The notes under the pieces: generated by a model | Seen by the model: the letters and a program-made list of their open reading frames with translations, nothing else | Told to the model about the DNA's origin: nothing | Databases searched by the model: none | Shown: positions 1-8,323 of the stretch, in pieces | Position numbering within the stretch: the first letter of the stretch is position 1 | Layout: the number at the start of each line of letters is the position of its first letter | Assembly: GCF_001005305.1 (NCBI RefSeq) | Contig: NZ_LBMH01000011.1 | Span: 1-64,000, forward strand | DNA: 64,000 nucleotides | Direction of reading: 5' to 3' | From: Kordia zhangzhouensis | Lineage (GTDB): Bacteria > Bacteroidota > Bacteroidia > Flavobacteriales > Flavobacteriaceae | Made by a program: the position numbers and the translations under genes

Positions 1-104
1 CTATTCCTTAAAATCAAGTTAAAGATATCTTAAAGTCTTCCGTAAATAGTCAATTAGTCTATGCTTATTGTTAATTTAACGCAGAAAACTAATTAATCAA
101 ATCT

Positions 105-2600
105 ATGTTAAGAAAATTACCATTATTTCTTTTGGGGATTTTGCTGATTTCTGTTACTTCTTGTTCGACGGCTAAAAAGGCTTCTGCAAGTAAAAAAGGA
201 GCAACAGCTTCGGCAAAACAACCTTCTAAGATGCCAAAAAAAGGTGGCATTCAGCCATATAGTAAAGTTATTACTAAAGATGCTAAAAGTGATTCAGGGT
301 TATTTACTGTTCATGAATTAGACGATAAATATTACTATGAAATACCAGATTCTCTTTTTAATAGAGAAATGTTAATGGTTACAAGAATTGCTAAAACTGC
401 TTCAGGCTTAGGTTTTGGAGGAGGAAAACAGAATACGCAAGTACTACGTTGGGAGAAGAATAAAAAGCAAGTTTTATTAAGAGTTGTTTCACACAGAGTA
501 GTAGCGGCAGATTCTTTGCCAGTTTATGAAGCGGTGGTCAACTCTAATTTTGAACCTATTTTATATGCATTTCCTATTAAAGCGTTTAGTAAAGACTCTT
601 TAAATACAGTTATTGATGTAACACCTTTATTTTCAAAGGATATAAGTACATTAGGGATTCCTCAATTTAGAAGAAGACAATACAAAATTACTCGATTAGA
701 TGATTCAAGATCGTATATTGATAAGCTGAAAAGTTATCCATTAAATATTGAAGCACGTCACATCAAAACATATAATGCGGGCGCACCACCGTCAAACGAA
801 AGTGTTGGTTCTATTTCGGTTGAAATGAGCAATTCTATGATATTATTGCCAAAAGAACCAATGAAAAGACGCTATTTTGATGAGCGTGTAGGTTGGTTCA
901 CTAGCAATCAAATTGATTACGGACTTAAAGCTCAAAAAAGTAAAACCATAACTTTTTTAGATCGTTGGAGACTAGAAGTTAAGGAAGAAGATATTGAAAA
1001 ATTTAAAAGAGGGGAGCTAGTAGAACCCAAAAAACCAATTGTTTATTATGTTGATAGAGCTACACCAGAAGAGTGGAAACCATACATTAAGCAAGGTATT
1101 GAAGATTGGCAAGTTGCATTTGAGGCAGCAGGGTTTAAAAATGCAATTATAGCTAAAGACCCTCCTACTGTTGAAGAAGATCCAGACTGGAGCCCTGAAG
1201 ATGTTCGTTATTCGGTGGTACGTTATTTGGCATCACCAATTCCAAATGCAAACGGACCACACGTAAGTGATCCAAGAAGTGGAGAAATATTAGAAAGTGA
1301 TATCAATTGGTATCATAATGTAATGAGTCTATTAAGAAATTGGTTCTTTATACAAACTGCAGCAATCAACCCAGAGGCACAATCTCTAGAATTTAAAAAT
1401 GAAGTAATGGGACGATTAATTCGTTTCGTATCTGCACACGAGGTTGGTCATACTTTAGGTTTGCCTCACAATATGGGAAGTAGTGCAGCTTATCCAGTAG
1501 ATAAATTAAGAGATGCTGAATTTACCAAAAAGTTTGGAACAGCTCCATCTATTATGGATTATGCACGTTTTAATTATGTAGCGCAACCAGGAGATGAAGG
1601 AGTAGCCTTAATGCCAAATATTGGACCATATGATAAATATGCAATCAATTGGGGATATCGTCCTATATTAGAAGCAAAAACAGGAGAAGAAGAAAAAGCA
1701 ATTTTAGACAAATGGATTCTTGAAAAAGATGGAGATCCTTTATACAGATTCGGACACCAACAAGTAGGAGATGTAGTTGATCCAAGTTCGCAAACAGAAG
1801 ACCTTGGTGACGACGCAATGAAAGCTAGTGATTATGGTATTAAAAACTTAAAGCGAATTGTTCCTAATTTGATTAAGTGGACAGCAGAAGATGGTAAAAA
1901 TTATGACGATTTGGAAGAAATGTACGGACAAGTATTAGGGCAGTTTAATCGTTATATGGGACATGTTTCCTCAAATATTGGAGGTGTATACGAACACTAC
2001 AAAACATACGATCAAGAAGGAGCTGTATATACTCATGTTGACAAAGTAAATCAAAAAAGAGCTTTGCAATTCATTAATGAGCAATTGTTCCAAACGCCAA
2101 ATTGGTTAATTAATCAAGACATTTTCGAAAAAACTCAATATTCTGGAGCTGTTGAACGTATTCGCGGAATGCAAGTTCGTACATTAAATAGAATTTTAAG
2201 TTTAGGAAGACTTGCACGTGTTATGGAAAATGAAACGCTCAATGAAAATGATGCATATAAATTTTTAGACATGATGCGTGATTTACGTAACGGAATCTGG
2301 ACTGAGTTACGTTCTGGTAAAAAAATTGATGCGTATCGTCGTAACTTACAAAGAGCACATATTGACAGATTGGCATATTTAATGACTGCTGAAAATCAAA
2401 GTAAAAGTAGAGGCGGTGCCTATGTAAAATCTACAGCATTAAACACAAGTCAGTCTGACTTAAGAGCTGTAGTTCGTGCTGAACTAACTACGTTAAAAAA
2501 TAATATCAGAAACGCAATTGGTCGTACAAGTGATACTATGAGCAAAATTCACTTGCGTGATGCTATTGAACGTATTGATGCAATACTAGATCCAAAATAA
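105..2600 (+). CDS. Secreted zinc-dependent metalloprotease (DUF5117/DUF5118 type) lipoprotein
   Basis: An 831-residue protein with an N-terminal signal peptide ending in a lipobox-like LISVTSC, so it is probably an exported lipoprotein. A zincin motif HEVGHTLGLPHN lies near residue 445 (three His ligands and catalytic Glu) and is followed by the Met-turn-like SIMDYARFNY. The long N-terminal region before the catalytic domain matches the DUF5118-DUF5117-zinc protease layout of Bacteroidota. The physiological substrate is unknown; the family is presumed to degrade extracellular protein. The gene is monocistronic, with its own terminator directly downstream. The start is the only sensible Met ahead of the signal peptide. 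Confidence 0.9.
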   Translation: MLRKLPLFLLGILLISVTSCSTAKKASASKKGATASAKQPSKMPKKGGIQPYSKVITKDAKSDSGLFTVHELDDKYYYEIPDSLFNREMLMVTRIAKTASGLGFGGGKQNTQVLRWEKNKKQVLLRVVSHRVVAADSLPVYEAVVNSNFEPILYAFPIKAFSKDSLNTVIDVTPLFSKDISTLGIPQFRRRQYKITRLDDSRSYIDKLKSYPLNIEARHIKTYNAGAPPSNESVGSISVEMSNSMILLPKEPMKRRYFDERVGWFTSNQIDYGLKAQKSKTITFLDRWRLEVKEEDIEKFKRGELVEPKKPIVYYVDRATPEEWKPYIKQGIEDWQVAFEAAGFKNAIIAKDPPTVEEDPDWSPEDVRYSVVRYLASPIPNANGPHVSDPRSGEILESDINWYHNVMSLLRNWFFIQTAAINPEAQSLEFKNEVMGRLIRFVSAHEVGHTLGLPHNMGSSAAYPVDKLRDAEFTKKFGTAPSIMDYARFNYVAQPGDEGVALMPNIGPYDKYAINWGYRPILEAKTGEEEKAILDKWILEKDGDPLYRFGHQQVGDVVDPSSQTEDLGDDAMKASDYGIKNLKRIVPNLIKWTAEDGKNYDDLEEMYGQVLGQFNRYMGHVSSNIGGVYEHYKTYDQEGAVYTHVDKVNQKRALQFINEQLFQTPNWLINQDIFEKTQYSGAVERIRGMQVRTLNRILSLGRLARVMENETLNENDAYKFLDMMRDLRNGIWTELRSGKKIDAYRRNLQRAHIDRLAYLMTAENQSKSRGGAYVKSTALNTSQSDLRAVVRAELTTLKNNIRNAIGRTSDTMSKIHLRDAIERIDAILDPK

Positions 2601-2620
2601 AACGATCTCACATAAAACCA

Positions 2621-2650
2621 AAAAAGCAGCCTTCGGGTTGCTTTTTTTTT
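2621..2650 (+). terminator. Intrinsic terminator after the metalloprotease
   Basis: An 11-bp stem with one G-U pair (2621-2631 with 2636-2646) closes a TTCG tetraloop and is followed directly by a T run. The UUCG loop and U tract make this a clear rho-independent terminator. Confidence 0.88.
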
Positions 2651-2732
2651 ACTGCAAAGACAGGAATATTAGTTTTTTTAGCTTCTAAAAAAAACGGTTA
2701 GCATGTATTTTTATACAAAATTCCCCTTAAAT

Positions 2733-3998
2733 ATGTATGCAATAATTGACTGTAACAGTTTTTATGCTTCTTGCGAAAGAGCTTTCGATCCAAGCTTAAT
2801 AGATAAACCGTTGGCAATTCTATCAAATAATGATGGATGTGTAATTTCTAGAAGTAAAGAGGTAAAAGCTTTAGGAATTCCGATGGGTGCACCACTATTC
2901 AAATACAAAACACTTATTGCTGAAAAAAATATACAAATCCGTTCCTCCAACTATTCACTATATGGAGATATGAGCGAACGAGTAATGAAACTTCTAGAAG
3001 ATTTTTCTCCAGAAGTAGAAGTATATAGTATTGATGAAGCCTTTGTCAAATTACCATATTCAGAAAACTATCAAGTCGTTGGTCTTCATATCAAACAATA
3101 CATTTATCAGCGCACAGGAATTCCTGTTAGTATCGGAATTGCTCCTACAAAAGCACTCTCCAAAGCAGCCAACAATATTGCCAAAAAATTTCCTGAACAA
3201 ACCCAAGGCTGTCACGTAATTGATTCTGAAGAAAAACGCATCAAAATGCTTAAATGGCTTCCTGTAAAAGCTATTTGGGGAATCGGAGTAGGTAATACCA
3301 AGCGCTTGGAAAACAAAAATGTACACACGGCATATGAGTTTACGCAACTTGCTGATGATTGGGTAAAACGAAACATGTCAATTATAGGATTACGCCTCAA
3401 AAAAGATTTAGAAGGAAAGCCTACTATTCAACTTGAAGAATCTGTAGTGCACAAAAAGGCCATTGCGACCACTCGAAGCTTTGAATTTACCTTTTCAGAT
3501 CGCGAAAATCTAAAAGAACGTATTGTGACATTCGCTTCTCGTTGTGCTGAAAAATTAAGAGGACAAAATTCTTCCTGCAATGTAATCATGGTATTTCTTA
3601 GAAGCGATCGAAACAAGCACAATAATGTCTATGTCAGATCAAAAAGGGTGCTTACCTTACCCTATGCTACCAATTCAACACTTATTATCAATCAATATGC
3701 TTTAAAAGCACTTGCCGATATATACAAACCCGGAATAGCCTATAAAAGAGCAGGTGTTATTCTTACAGGACTTGTTGATACGAATGCATTACAGCTTGAT
3801 TTATTTCAAAATGAAAACCCGAAACACAAAAAATTAATGGCAGCTATGGATGCCCTAAATGGAAAGTATGGTGTGCAAAAAATTAAGATGGGAAACCAAG
3901 ATTTACAGCGCACTTGGAAAATGCGACAAGCTTACTTATCTCCCGAATACACCACAAAATTTAAAGACATTATTGTTTTAAACTGTGCTACGATTTAA
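2733..3998 (+). CDS. umuC: Y-family DNA polymerase V catalytic subunit UmuC
   Basis: Translesion polymerase of the UmuC/DinB family. The N-terminal catalytic motif IDCNSFYASCERAF supplies Asp6, and YSIDEAF supplies Asp101/Glu102, the metal-binding acidic residues. The rest includes the GIAPTKALSKAANNIAK finger/palm segment and a C-terminal little-finger plus UmuC tail (LDLFQN). Length (421 aa) is normal for UmuC. I place the start at 2733 (MYAIIDCNSFY) because the extra ten codons upstream are not part of the conserved fold. It partners with the umuD gene immediately downstream and would act in error-prone SOS bypass. No LexA box was recognised. Confidence 0.93.
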   Translation: MYAIIDCNSFYASCERAFDPSLIDKPLAILSNNDGCVISRSKEVKALGIPMGAPLFKYKTLIAEKNIQIRSSNYSLYGDMSERVMKLLEDFSPEVEVYSIDEAFVKLPYSENYQVVGLHIKQYIYQRTGIPVSIGIAPTKALSKAANNIAKKFPEQTQGCHVIDSEEKRIKMLKWLPVKAIWGIGVGNTKRLENKNVHTAYEFTQLADDWVKRNMSIIGLRLKKDLEGKPTIQLEESVVHKKAIATTRSFEFTFSDRENLKERIVTFASRCAEKLRGQNSSCNVIMVFLRSDRNKHNNVYVRSKRVLTLPYATNSTLIINQYALKALADIYKPGIAYKRAGVILTGLVDTNALQLDLFQNENPKHKKLMAAMDALNGKYGVQKIKMGNQDLQRTWKMRQAYLSPEYTTKFKDIIVLNCATI

Positions 3999-4003
3999 TT
4001 TTG
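3973..4003 (+). promoter_or_regulatory. Candidate flavobacterial promoter inside the umuC end, driving umuD
   Basis: TTG at 3973-3975, a 20-bp gap, then TAATTTTG at 3996-4003 is a perfect match to the flavobacterial -33/-7 consensus. The umuC stop codon TAA is part of the -7 box. Initiation 5-7 bases downstream would fall on the umuD start codon, implying a leaderless or nearly leaderless message. This is inferred from consensus only. Confidence 0.5.
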
Positions 4004-4008
4004 TACAC

Positions 4009-4452
4009 ATGATGAAGAAGGAAGAAAATGACAAATTGTTAACATTCTACAAAACGCGACAAGGAAATACACAACTCGAATTTGTAGAAGCAGGAATCTC
4101 TGCGGGATTTCCCTCACCAGCAGACGATTTTAGAAACAAGCGCATCAGTTTGGACGAAGAATTAGTCAAGGATAAACAAAGTACCTATTATGCAAGAGTT
4201 AATGGCGAGTCAATGATTGGTGCAGGATTAGATCATGATGATTTATTAGTCATAGATAAAAGTATTTCTCCCAAAGATGGAAAAATTGCAGTATGTTATG
4301 TAGATGGTGAATTTACAGTAAAACGTTTAAAAATAACAAACGACTGTATTTATTTAATGCCTGCCAATGACAAATACAAACCCATTAAGATTACTAAAGA
4401 CAAGCAATTGCTTATATGGGGAATTGTCACATACGTAATTAAGAAAGTGTAA
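4009..4452 (+). CDS. umuD: UmuD-like S24 family autoprotease
   Basis: LexA/UmuD-type peptidase S24 of about 147 residues. The Ser-Lys dyad is visible as Ser68 in GESMIGAG and Lys105 in FTVKRL. The N-terminal stretch contains AGFPSPADDF, where Ala-Gly is the usual self-cleavage site of UmuD. It lacks a helix-turn-helix, so it is UmuD rather than LexA. Cleaved UmuD' would join UmuC as Pol V. The start at 4009 or 4012 (two adjacent ATGs) leaves a gap of about 10 bases after umuC; a start at 3985 would overlap umuC and adds nothing conserved. Here umuD follows umuC, the reverse of the E. coli order. Confidence 0.92.
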   Translation: MMKKEENDKLLTFYKTRQGNTQLEFVEAGISAGFPSPADDFRNKRISLDEELVKDKQSTYYARVNGESMIGAGLDHDDLLVIDKSISPKDGKIAVCYVDGEFTVKRLKITNDCIYLMPANDKYKPIKITKDKQLLIWGIVTYVIKKV

Positions 4453-4512
4453 TAAATATAAACAGTCTACAAATCTAACATTCAACAGGTCTAATATGTC
4501 AAAAATTAAAGC

Positions 4513-4533
4513 TGACTGAGCTTGTCGAAGTCA
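4513..4533. repeat. REP-like hairpin (GACTTCGACAAGCTCAGTC type)
   Basis: The sequence reads TGACTGAGCTTGTCGAAGTCA, written here in two parts as TGACTGAGCT and TGTCGAAGTCA. Its arms TGACT/AGTCA match a short palindromic element I recall as dispersed through many Flavobacteriia genomes. It lies between umuD and the convergent DUF4268 gene and supplies that gene's stop codon. Confidence 0.6.
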
Positions 4534-4959
4534 AGCCTTAATAAAATCTTCGTACTCATAATAAAAAGCTTCAAATTGCAGCATGGTTTCATTGAGAAAA
4601 ACCATAGTTTCTTGCCAAGTATTCTTATTATGAATAGAAACGTTGTGCTTTTCTATATATACTCTAGAAATCTCTTTTCCGTTTTTTAAAATATATGCCT
4701 CATCAAAAATAGCTTCAGGAAGAAACTCTTCAATCAGAATAGTTTTCAATGAAATCATCTTTTCCCAATACTTAATACGGTTTTCTAAGTTTTGGTCTTC
4801 AATATCTAGTGAAACCATTGCTTTCTTTGTGTCAAAATAAAACTTAAATGAAAAATCTTTAATCTTTGTATTATACAAAACCCACTTTCGCGGAAATGAC
4901 TTCCCAAATGAGATCCAAAAATCTTCTCGTAACTTTCTTGATTCGGCTTTACTAAACAT
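4531..4959 (-). CDS. DUF4268 domain-containing protein
   Basis: About 142 residues from the start I prefer, MFSKAESRKLREDFWISFGK at 4959. The opening residues and overall composition (alpha-beta, hydrophilic, no signal or membrane segment) fit the DUF4268 family, which in other genomes occurs alone or fused to nuclease-like domains. Its biochemical role is unknown. An upstream Met at 5034 would add a hydrophobic stretch not expected in the family and would lie upstream of the likely promoter at 4987-4994. The gene is divergent from phnA, and its TGA stop is contributed by the REP-like hairpin at 4513-4533. Confidence 0.72.
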   Translation of the reverse strand: MFSKAESRKLREDFWISFGKSFPRKWVLYNTKIKDFSFKFYFDTKKAMVSLDIEDQNLENRIKYWEKMISLKTILIEEFLPEAIFDEAYILKNGKEISRVYIEKHNVSIHNKNTWQETMVFLNETMLQFEAFYYEYEDFIKA

Positions 4960-4985
4960 TAAAATAAAATAATCACTTTCGAGTA

Positions 4986-5006
4986 CCAAAGATATTATAT
5001 CTTTGG
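4986..5006. promoter_or_regulatory. 21-bp palindrome carrying back-to-back -7 boxes for DUF4268 and phnA
   Basis: CCAAAGATAT and ATATCTTTGG flank a single T, giving ten-base perfect arms. Each strand therefore reads TATCTTTG, a perfect TAnnTTTG element (minus strand 4994-4987, plus strand 4998-5005). On the minus strand a TTG complement at 5018-5020 lies 23 bp away, within the accepted spacing. The element is centred between the divergent starts at 4959 and 5056. Confidence 0.55.
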
Positions 5007-5055
5007 CAGAATATTTACAAAATAGAACGTACATTAATTAAATACACAATACTCG

Positions 5056-5397
5056 ATGTCTGACGAAATGAAACCTTGTCCACAATGTGAATCTCCTTAT
5101 GGATACTCTTTAGGAACTGGAATATATGCATGCCCAGAATGTGCACACGAATGGAATCCTGAAGAAGTAACGACAGACGATTCTCTAACTGTTATAGATG
5201 CAAATGGAAATGAACTAGCAGATGGTGATTCGGTAATCGTAGTAAAAGATTTGCCTGTTAAAGGAGCTCCGAAACCTATCAAAGCTGGAACGAAAGTAAA
5301 AAACATTCGCTTAAAAGAAGGCGATCATAATATTGATTGTAAAGTAGATGGTTTTGGTGCTATGGCACTCAAATCAGAGTTTGTTAAAAAGGCGTAG
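5056..5397 (+). CDS. PhnA/YjdM family zinc-ribbon protein
   Basis: A 113-residue protein. It begins with a zinc ribbon, [22 protein letters not shown], with paired CxxC knuckles (written here as CPQC...CPEC in about residues 8-31). This is followed by the conserved PhnA C-terminal domain ([37 protein letters not shown]). Despite the historical name 'alkylphosphonate uptake protein', the family has no proven transport role, and no phosphonate genes are nearby. It is divergent from the DUF4268 gene with a shared palindromic promoter region. Confidence 0.88.
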   Translation: MSDEMKPCPQCESPYGYSLGTGIYACPECAHEWNPEEVTTDDSLTVIDANGNELADGDSVIVVKDLPVKGAPKPIKAGTKVKNIRLKEGDHNIDCKVDGFGAMALKSEFVKKA

Positions 5398-5420
5398 TAT
5401 TGCACACATACGTCCTTACG

Positions 5421-6092
5421 TTATATAAAATAAGCAATTACTGTAGCAGTAATAATTACTAATAGTTTGGTTAAATTGAACTTGTGTCCTTCTGAACTTT
5501 CAAACAAAATCGTAGTAGAAATATGAAGAAAGATACCTATAACCAATGCAGAGATTTCATTTTGGTATGCTTCTAAAAAAGTCAATTGCTCAGACAAGAA
5601 ACTACCCAATGGCGTCATAAATGCAAACAATACCAAGAAGCTCAAAATAGAAAGTTTGGACATTTTTGATTCATAAAAAAAGGTAGTCAATAAAATGGCA
5701 ACAGGAATTTTATGTACCACAATTCCATATACCAAATGATCGTGATGATGCATAGGGAAGCCTTCCAATATCGCATGTACGCTTAAGCTTAAAAATAATA
5801 ACCATGGAAACGTGCTGCGATCTTTCTTAATATGTACATGGCCGTGTTCAGCTCCTTTTGAAAAGAATTCTAAGAAAATTTGCAGCAAAATACCTGCCAT
5901 GATAAAAATACCATAACTATTTTGGTAATGCCCAAAAACAACAGGAAGTAAATTAAATACTGTTATAGCCAACAAAAAAGCACCACTAAAGGCAAGTAGT
6001 AACTTCATGTGTTTTTTGTTGCGTAATCGAAATACCGTTACAAAAACAAAACCGAGTAATACGGCAATAATAGGAAGTAAATAATGCATCAT
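5421..6092 (-). CDS. ZIP family metal transporter
   Basis: A 223-residue integral membrane protein with about seven or eight hydrophobic segments. The metal-site helices are recognisable as HAILEGFP and HKIPVAILL, the TM4/TM5 His-containing motifs of ZIP carriers. A His-rich loop HHHDH lies between them and a shorter HGHVH lies upstream. It would import zinc or other divalent cations into the cytoplasm. The start codon overlaps the stop of the upstream methyltransferase gene by four bases (ATGA), so the two are translationally coupled in one operon. Confidence 0.85.
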   Translation of the reverse strand: MMHYLLPIIAVLLGFVFVTVFRLRNKKHMKLLLAFSGAFLLAITVFNLLPVVFGHYQNSYGIFIMAGILLQIFLEFFSKGAEHGHVHIKKDRSTFPWLLFLSLSVHAILEGFPMHHHDHLVYGIVVHKIPVAILLTTFFYESKMSKLSILSFLVLFAFMTPLGSFLSEQLTFLEAYQNEISALVIGIFLHISTTILFESSEGHKFNLTKLLVIITATVIAYFI

Positions 6093-6820
6093 TTAAAAAT
6101 CATTATCAGCCTTGTGGAAGTTTTCTGATCAAACTTTCCTAAGTTATAATCTCCAAAAATAGCTAATAAATCAATACCTGCAGCAGTAAAATACGATTCA
6201 AAATCTTGTAGCGTCAATGCTTTTACCTTTTCAGTATACAAATGTTCTTGTCCGTCAGCTTCAAATCGAATTTCTTTATAAATGAATCCATCTTTAACAT
6301 ATCGGTGTAATGTAAACGTAATACCTTCTACTTCTTTGACTTCGTGTGGAACTAAATTTTCAATAACATAATCGGCATTCAAGAAATCAATTACACCAAA
6401 GCCGTACTCATTCAGTTCTGCTTTAATAGCTTGTAGTGTGCGTAAATTATCAGATTCATGTTCAAAATATCCAAAACTGGTAAATAGGTTACATACAGCA
6501 TCAAACTGTTTTGGATAAGGCTTGCACATATCGTGTACTTCAAAGCGCAATGTGTCGTTTGCAAATTGAGAAGCGTATGCAATACTATTAGGAGATAAGT
6601 CAACACCTGTTACGTCGTATCCCATCGAATTCAAAAACACTGAATGCCTCCCTTTTCCACAAGCCAAGTCTAAAATAGTGGCTTTTTCAGGTAAATTCAA
6701 AAAGGCAACTAAATTTTTCATAAATGATTCTGCCTCGTCATAACCTCTATCTTTGTACAAAATATGATAATACGGTGTGTCAAACCACGATGCATACCAC
6801 TTTGTTTCCTTTTCTTGCAT
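6089..6820 (-). CDS. Class I SAM-dependent methyltransferase
   Basis: About 243 residues. Motif I is ILDLACGKGRHSVFL, followed by GVDLSPNSIAYA (acidic end of beta 2) and VCNLFTSFGYFE (motif IV region); this is a typical Rossmann SAM-binding fold. Substrate is not evident; relatives are annotated as small-molecule methyltransferases. The start at 6820 (MQEKETKWYASWFDTPYYHILY) matches how homologues begin; the longer reading from 6856 adds twelve unconserved residues. It is the first gene of a two-gene operon with the ZIP transporter. A TAATTTTG box on the minus strand (6948-6941) is a possible promoter without a clear -33. Confidence 0.87.
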   Translation of the reverse strand: MQEKETKWYASWFDTPYYHILYKDRGYDEAESFMKNLVAFLNLPEKATILDLACGKGRHSVFLNSMGYDVTGVDLSPNSIAYASQFANDTLRFEVHDMCKPYPKQFDAVCNLFTSFGYFEHESDNLRTLQAIKAELNEYGFGVIDFLNADYVIENLVPHEVKEVEGITFTLHRYVKDGFIYKEIRFEADGQEHLYTEKVKALTLQDFESYFTAAGIDLLAIFGDYNLGKFDQKTSTRLIMIFK

Positions 6821-7343
6821 AGTATTTTTTATGGGTTTTTCGTTGATACACGTCAACGCTATTCAGTGTATATTATTTGTATTCAATACAGTTAGTAAAC
6901 TTTTATGTTAGCTTAATTTATCGTAACAAATAACAAAGCGCAAAATTACACTATTTTACATTTTTTACAGTCGTTGTATTGAGTAAATAATTTCAAAAAG
7001 ATTCAATTTTAGGTGAAAAATCAACGTTTACGAGATAATCTTTATCGAGATGTTTCTCGAGAGTTTTCTATGACTAGTGTTTAGAAAGTTTCGGTAATGA
7101 CATTTTTTATATAACGTTTTTAGTATATCACATACATTTTATTAACTATAAAAATCATGAAAGTTTCAGTAAAGGATTGATAATGTTATGTGAATCAAAA
7201 AAATATTACTGGATATAATTAAATATAAAATGCAGCATATAATAATTTGATTTTTAACATAAGGTTTGCTAAAATTCATTTAGTTTTAATTTGTAAATAT
7301 GCCATAGAATATAGGTGTGTTTTCAACTTAAAAAATAAGCTAA
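6821..7343. other. 523-base AT-rich intergenic region between divergent genes
   Basis: No ORF or RNA gene could be supported. It contains a small inverted repeat TCGAGA-tgtt-TCTCGA (7045-7060). It also has two copies of a GAAAGTTTC(A/G)GTAA motif near 7084-7097 and 7160-7172. It separates the minus-strand methyltransferase from the plus-strand DUF5694 gene and presumably holds both promoters. Confidence 0.5.
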
Positions 7344-8177
7344 ATGAAGAAAACTATAATTGCACTAATAATAATCACTTTTTTTGGATGCACTAAAAAC
7401 GAAAGTAAAGAAATAGAGTATAAACAACAACAGGCAGTACAACAACAGGATACTAATAAAGTAAAGGTGCTCAATTTTGGAACAATGCATTTAAGTGGAA
7501 GCGGAGACGCTTATGCATCAACAACCAATAGTAATGATTCTGTTGTAAAGCACAAACTACAAAAAGTTATAGACAAATTGGTCGCTTTTAAGCCAACGGT
7601 GATTTGTATTGAAATTCCTTGGGAATCTAATGATCACATTGCAGCAACCTATAAAAAGTATATAAAAGATCAAACGCATCGCTTAAATTGGTCGGAAGAA
7701 GTTAATGTATTAGGACTTGAGGTTGGAAGGCTTTCAAATACCAAAAGAATATACGGAATTGATAATCCGTCAGGGTTGGAATGGGGAAGGTTAGTGGAAA
7801 TGGCCAATACTAAAAAAGAAGATAGTATCTTTTTAAAAAATATTTTGGATGGTTATGAAGGCTTTTATAAGCTTGATATACTAGAGCAATTTAAAAAAAT
7901 GAACAGTACAGAGTATAAAAGAGAAACGTTTGATTTGTATAATTTTTTGGCAACCACCTATGAAACAGAAGAAAAAAGATATGAGGGTTCTGAAATTGTT
8001 GCTGGATTTTATAAACGAAATTTACAGATGTACACTAATTTTAGAGCAATTCCTCTATCAAAAGATGATAGAGTATTAATCATTTTAGGAACAACACATA
8101 CGGCATATTTAGACGAATTTATAGGTAATAGCTCTCTCTATCATTTAGAAAATGCTGAAGAGTATACTAATTTCTAA
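7344..8177 (+). CDS. DUF5694 domain-containing lipoprotein
   Basis: A 277-residue protein with a short signal peptide and lipobox (LIIITFFGC, Cys16), so it is probably membrane-anchored. The mature part begins with a Gln-rich linker, then VKVLNFGTMHLSGSGD. This, with the C-terminal RVLIILGTTHTAYLDEF, is typical of the DUF5694 family; the paired 'GTMH' and 'GTTH' strands resemble the TraB/ChaN/EreA-like fold. No enzymatic function is established for the family. It heads a same-strand run with a hydrolase, a Crp-type regulator and a DJ-1-like protein, but the 146-base gap argues for a separate promoter. Confidence 0.75.
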   Translation: MKKTIIALIIITFFGCTKNESKEIEYKQQQAVQQQDTNKVKVLNFGTMHLSGSGDAYASTTNSNDSVVKHKLQKVIDKLVAFKPTVICIEIPWESNDHIAATYKKYIKDQTHRLNWSEEVNVLGLEVGRLSNTKRIYGIDNPSGLEWGRLVEMANTKKEDSIFLKNILDGYEGFYKLDILEQFKKMNSTEYKRETFDLYNFLATTYETEEKRYEGSEIVAGFYKRNLQMYTNFRAIPLSKDDRVLIILGTTHTAYLDEFIGNSSLYHLENAEEYTNF

Positions 8178-8323
8178 TAAAAGTAATAACATATATTTCT
8201 TTACTTAAAACTCAGTTCGTTTTGCTAACTTTAACACATCAATAATAAAGAAAGTTCATTTTTTTGTTATAAATATCTACGTAAAACCGTATCATACCAT
8301 ACTGCAAAAGGTTAATTAGATTA

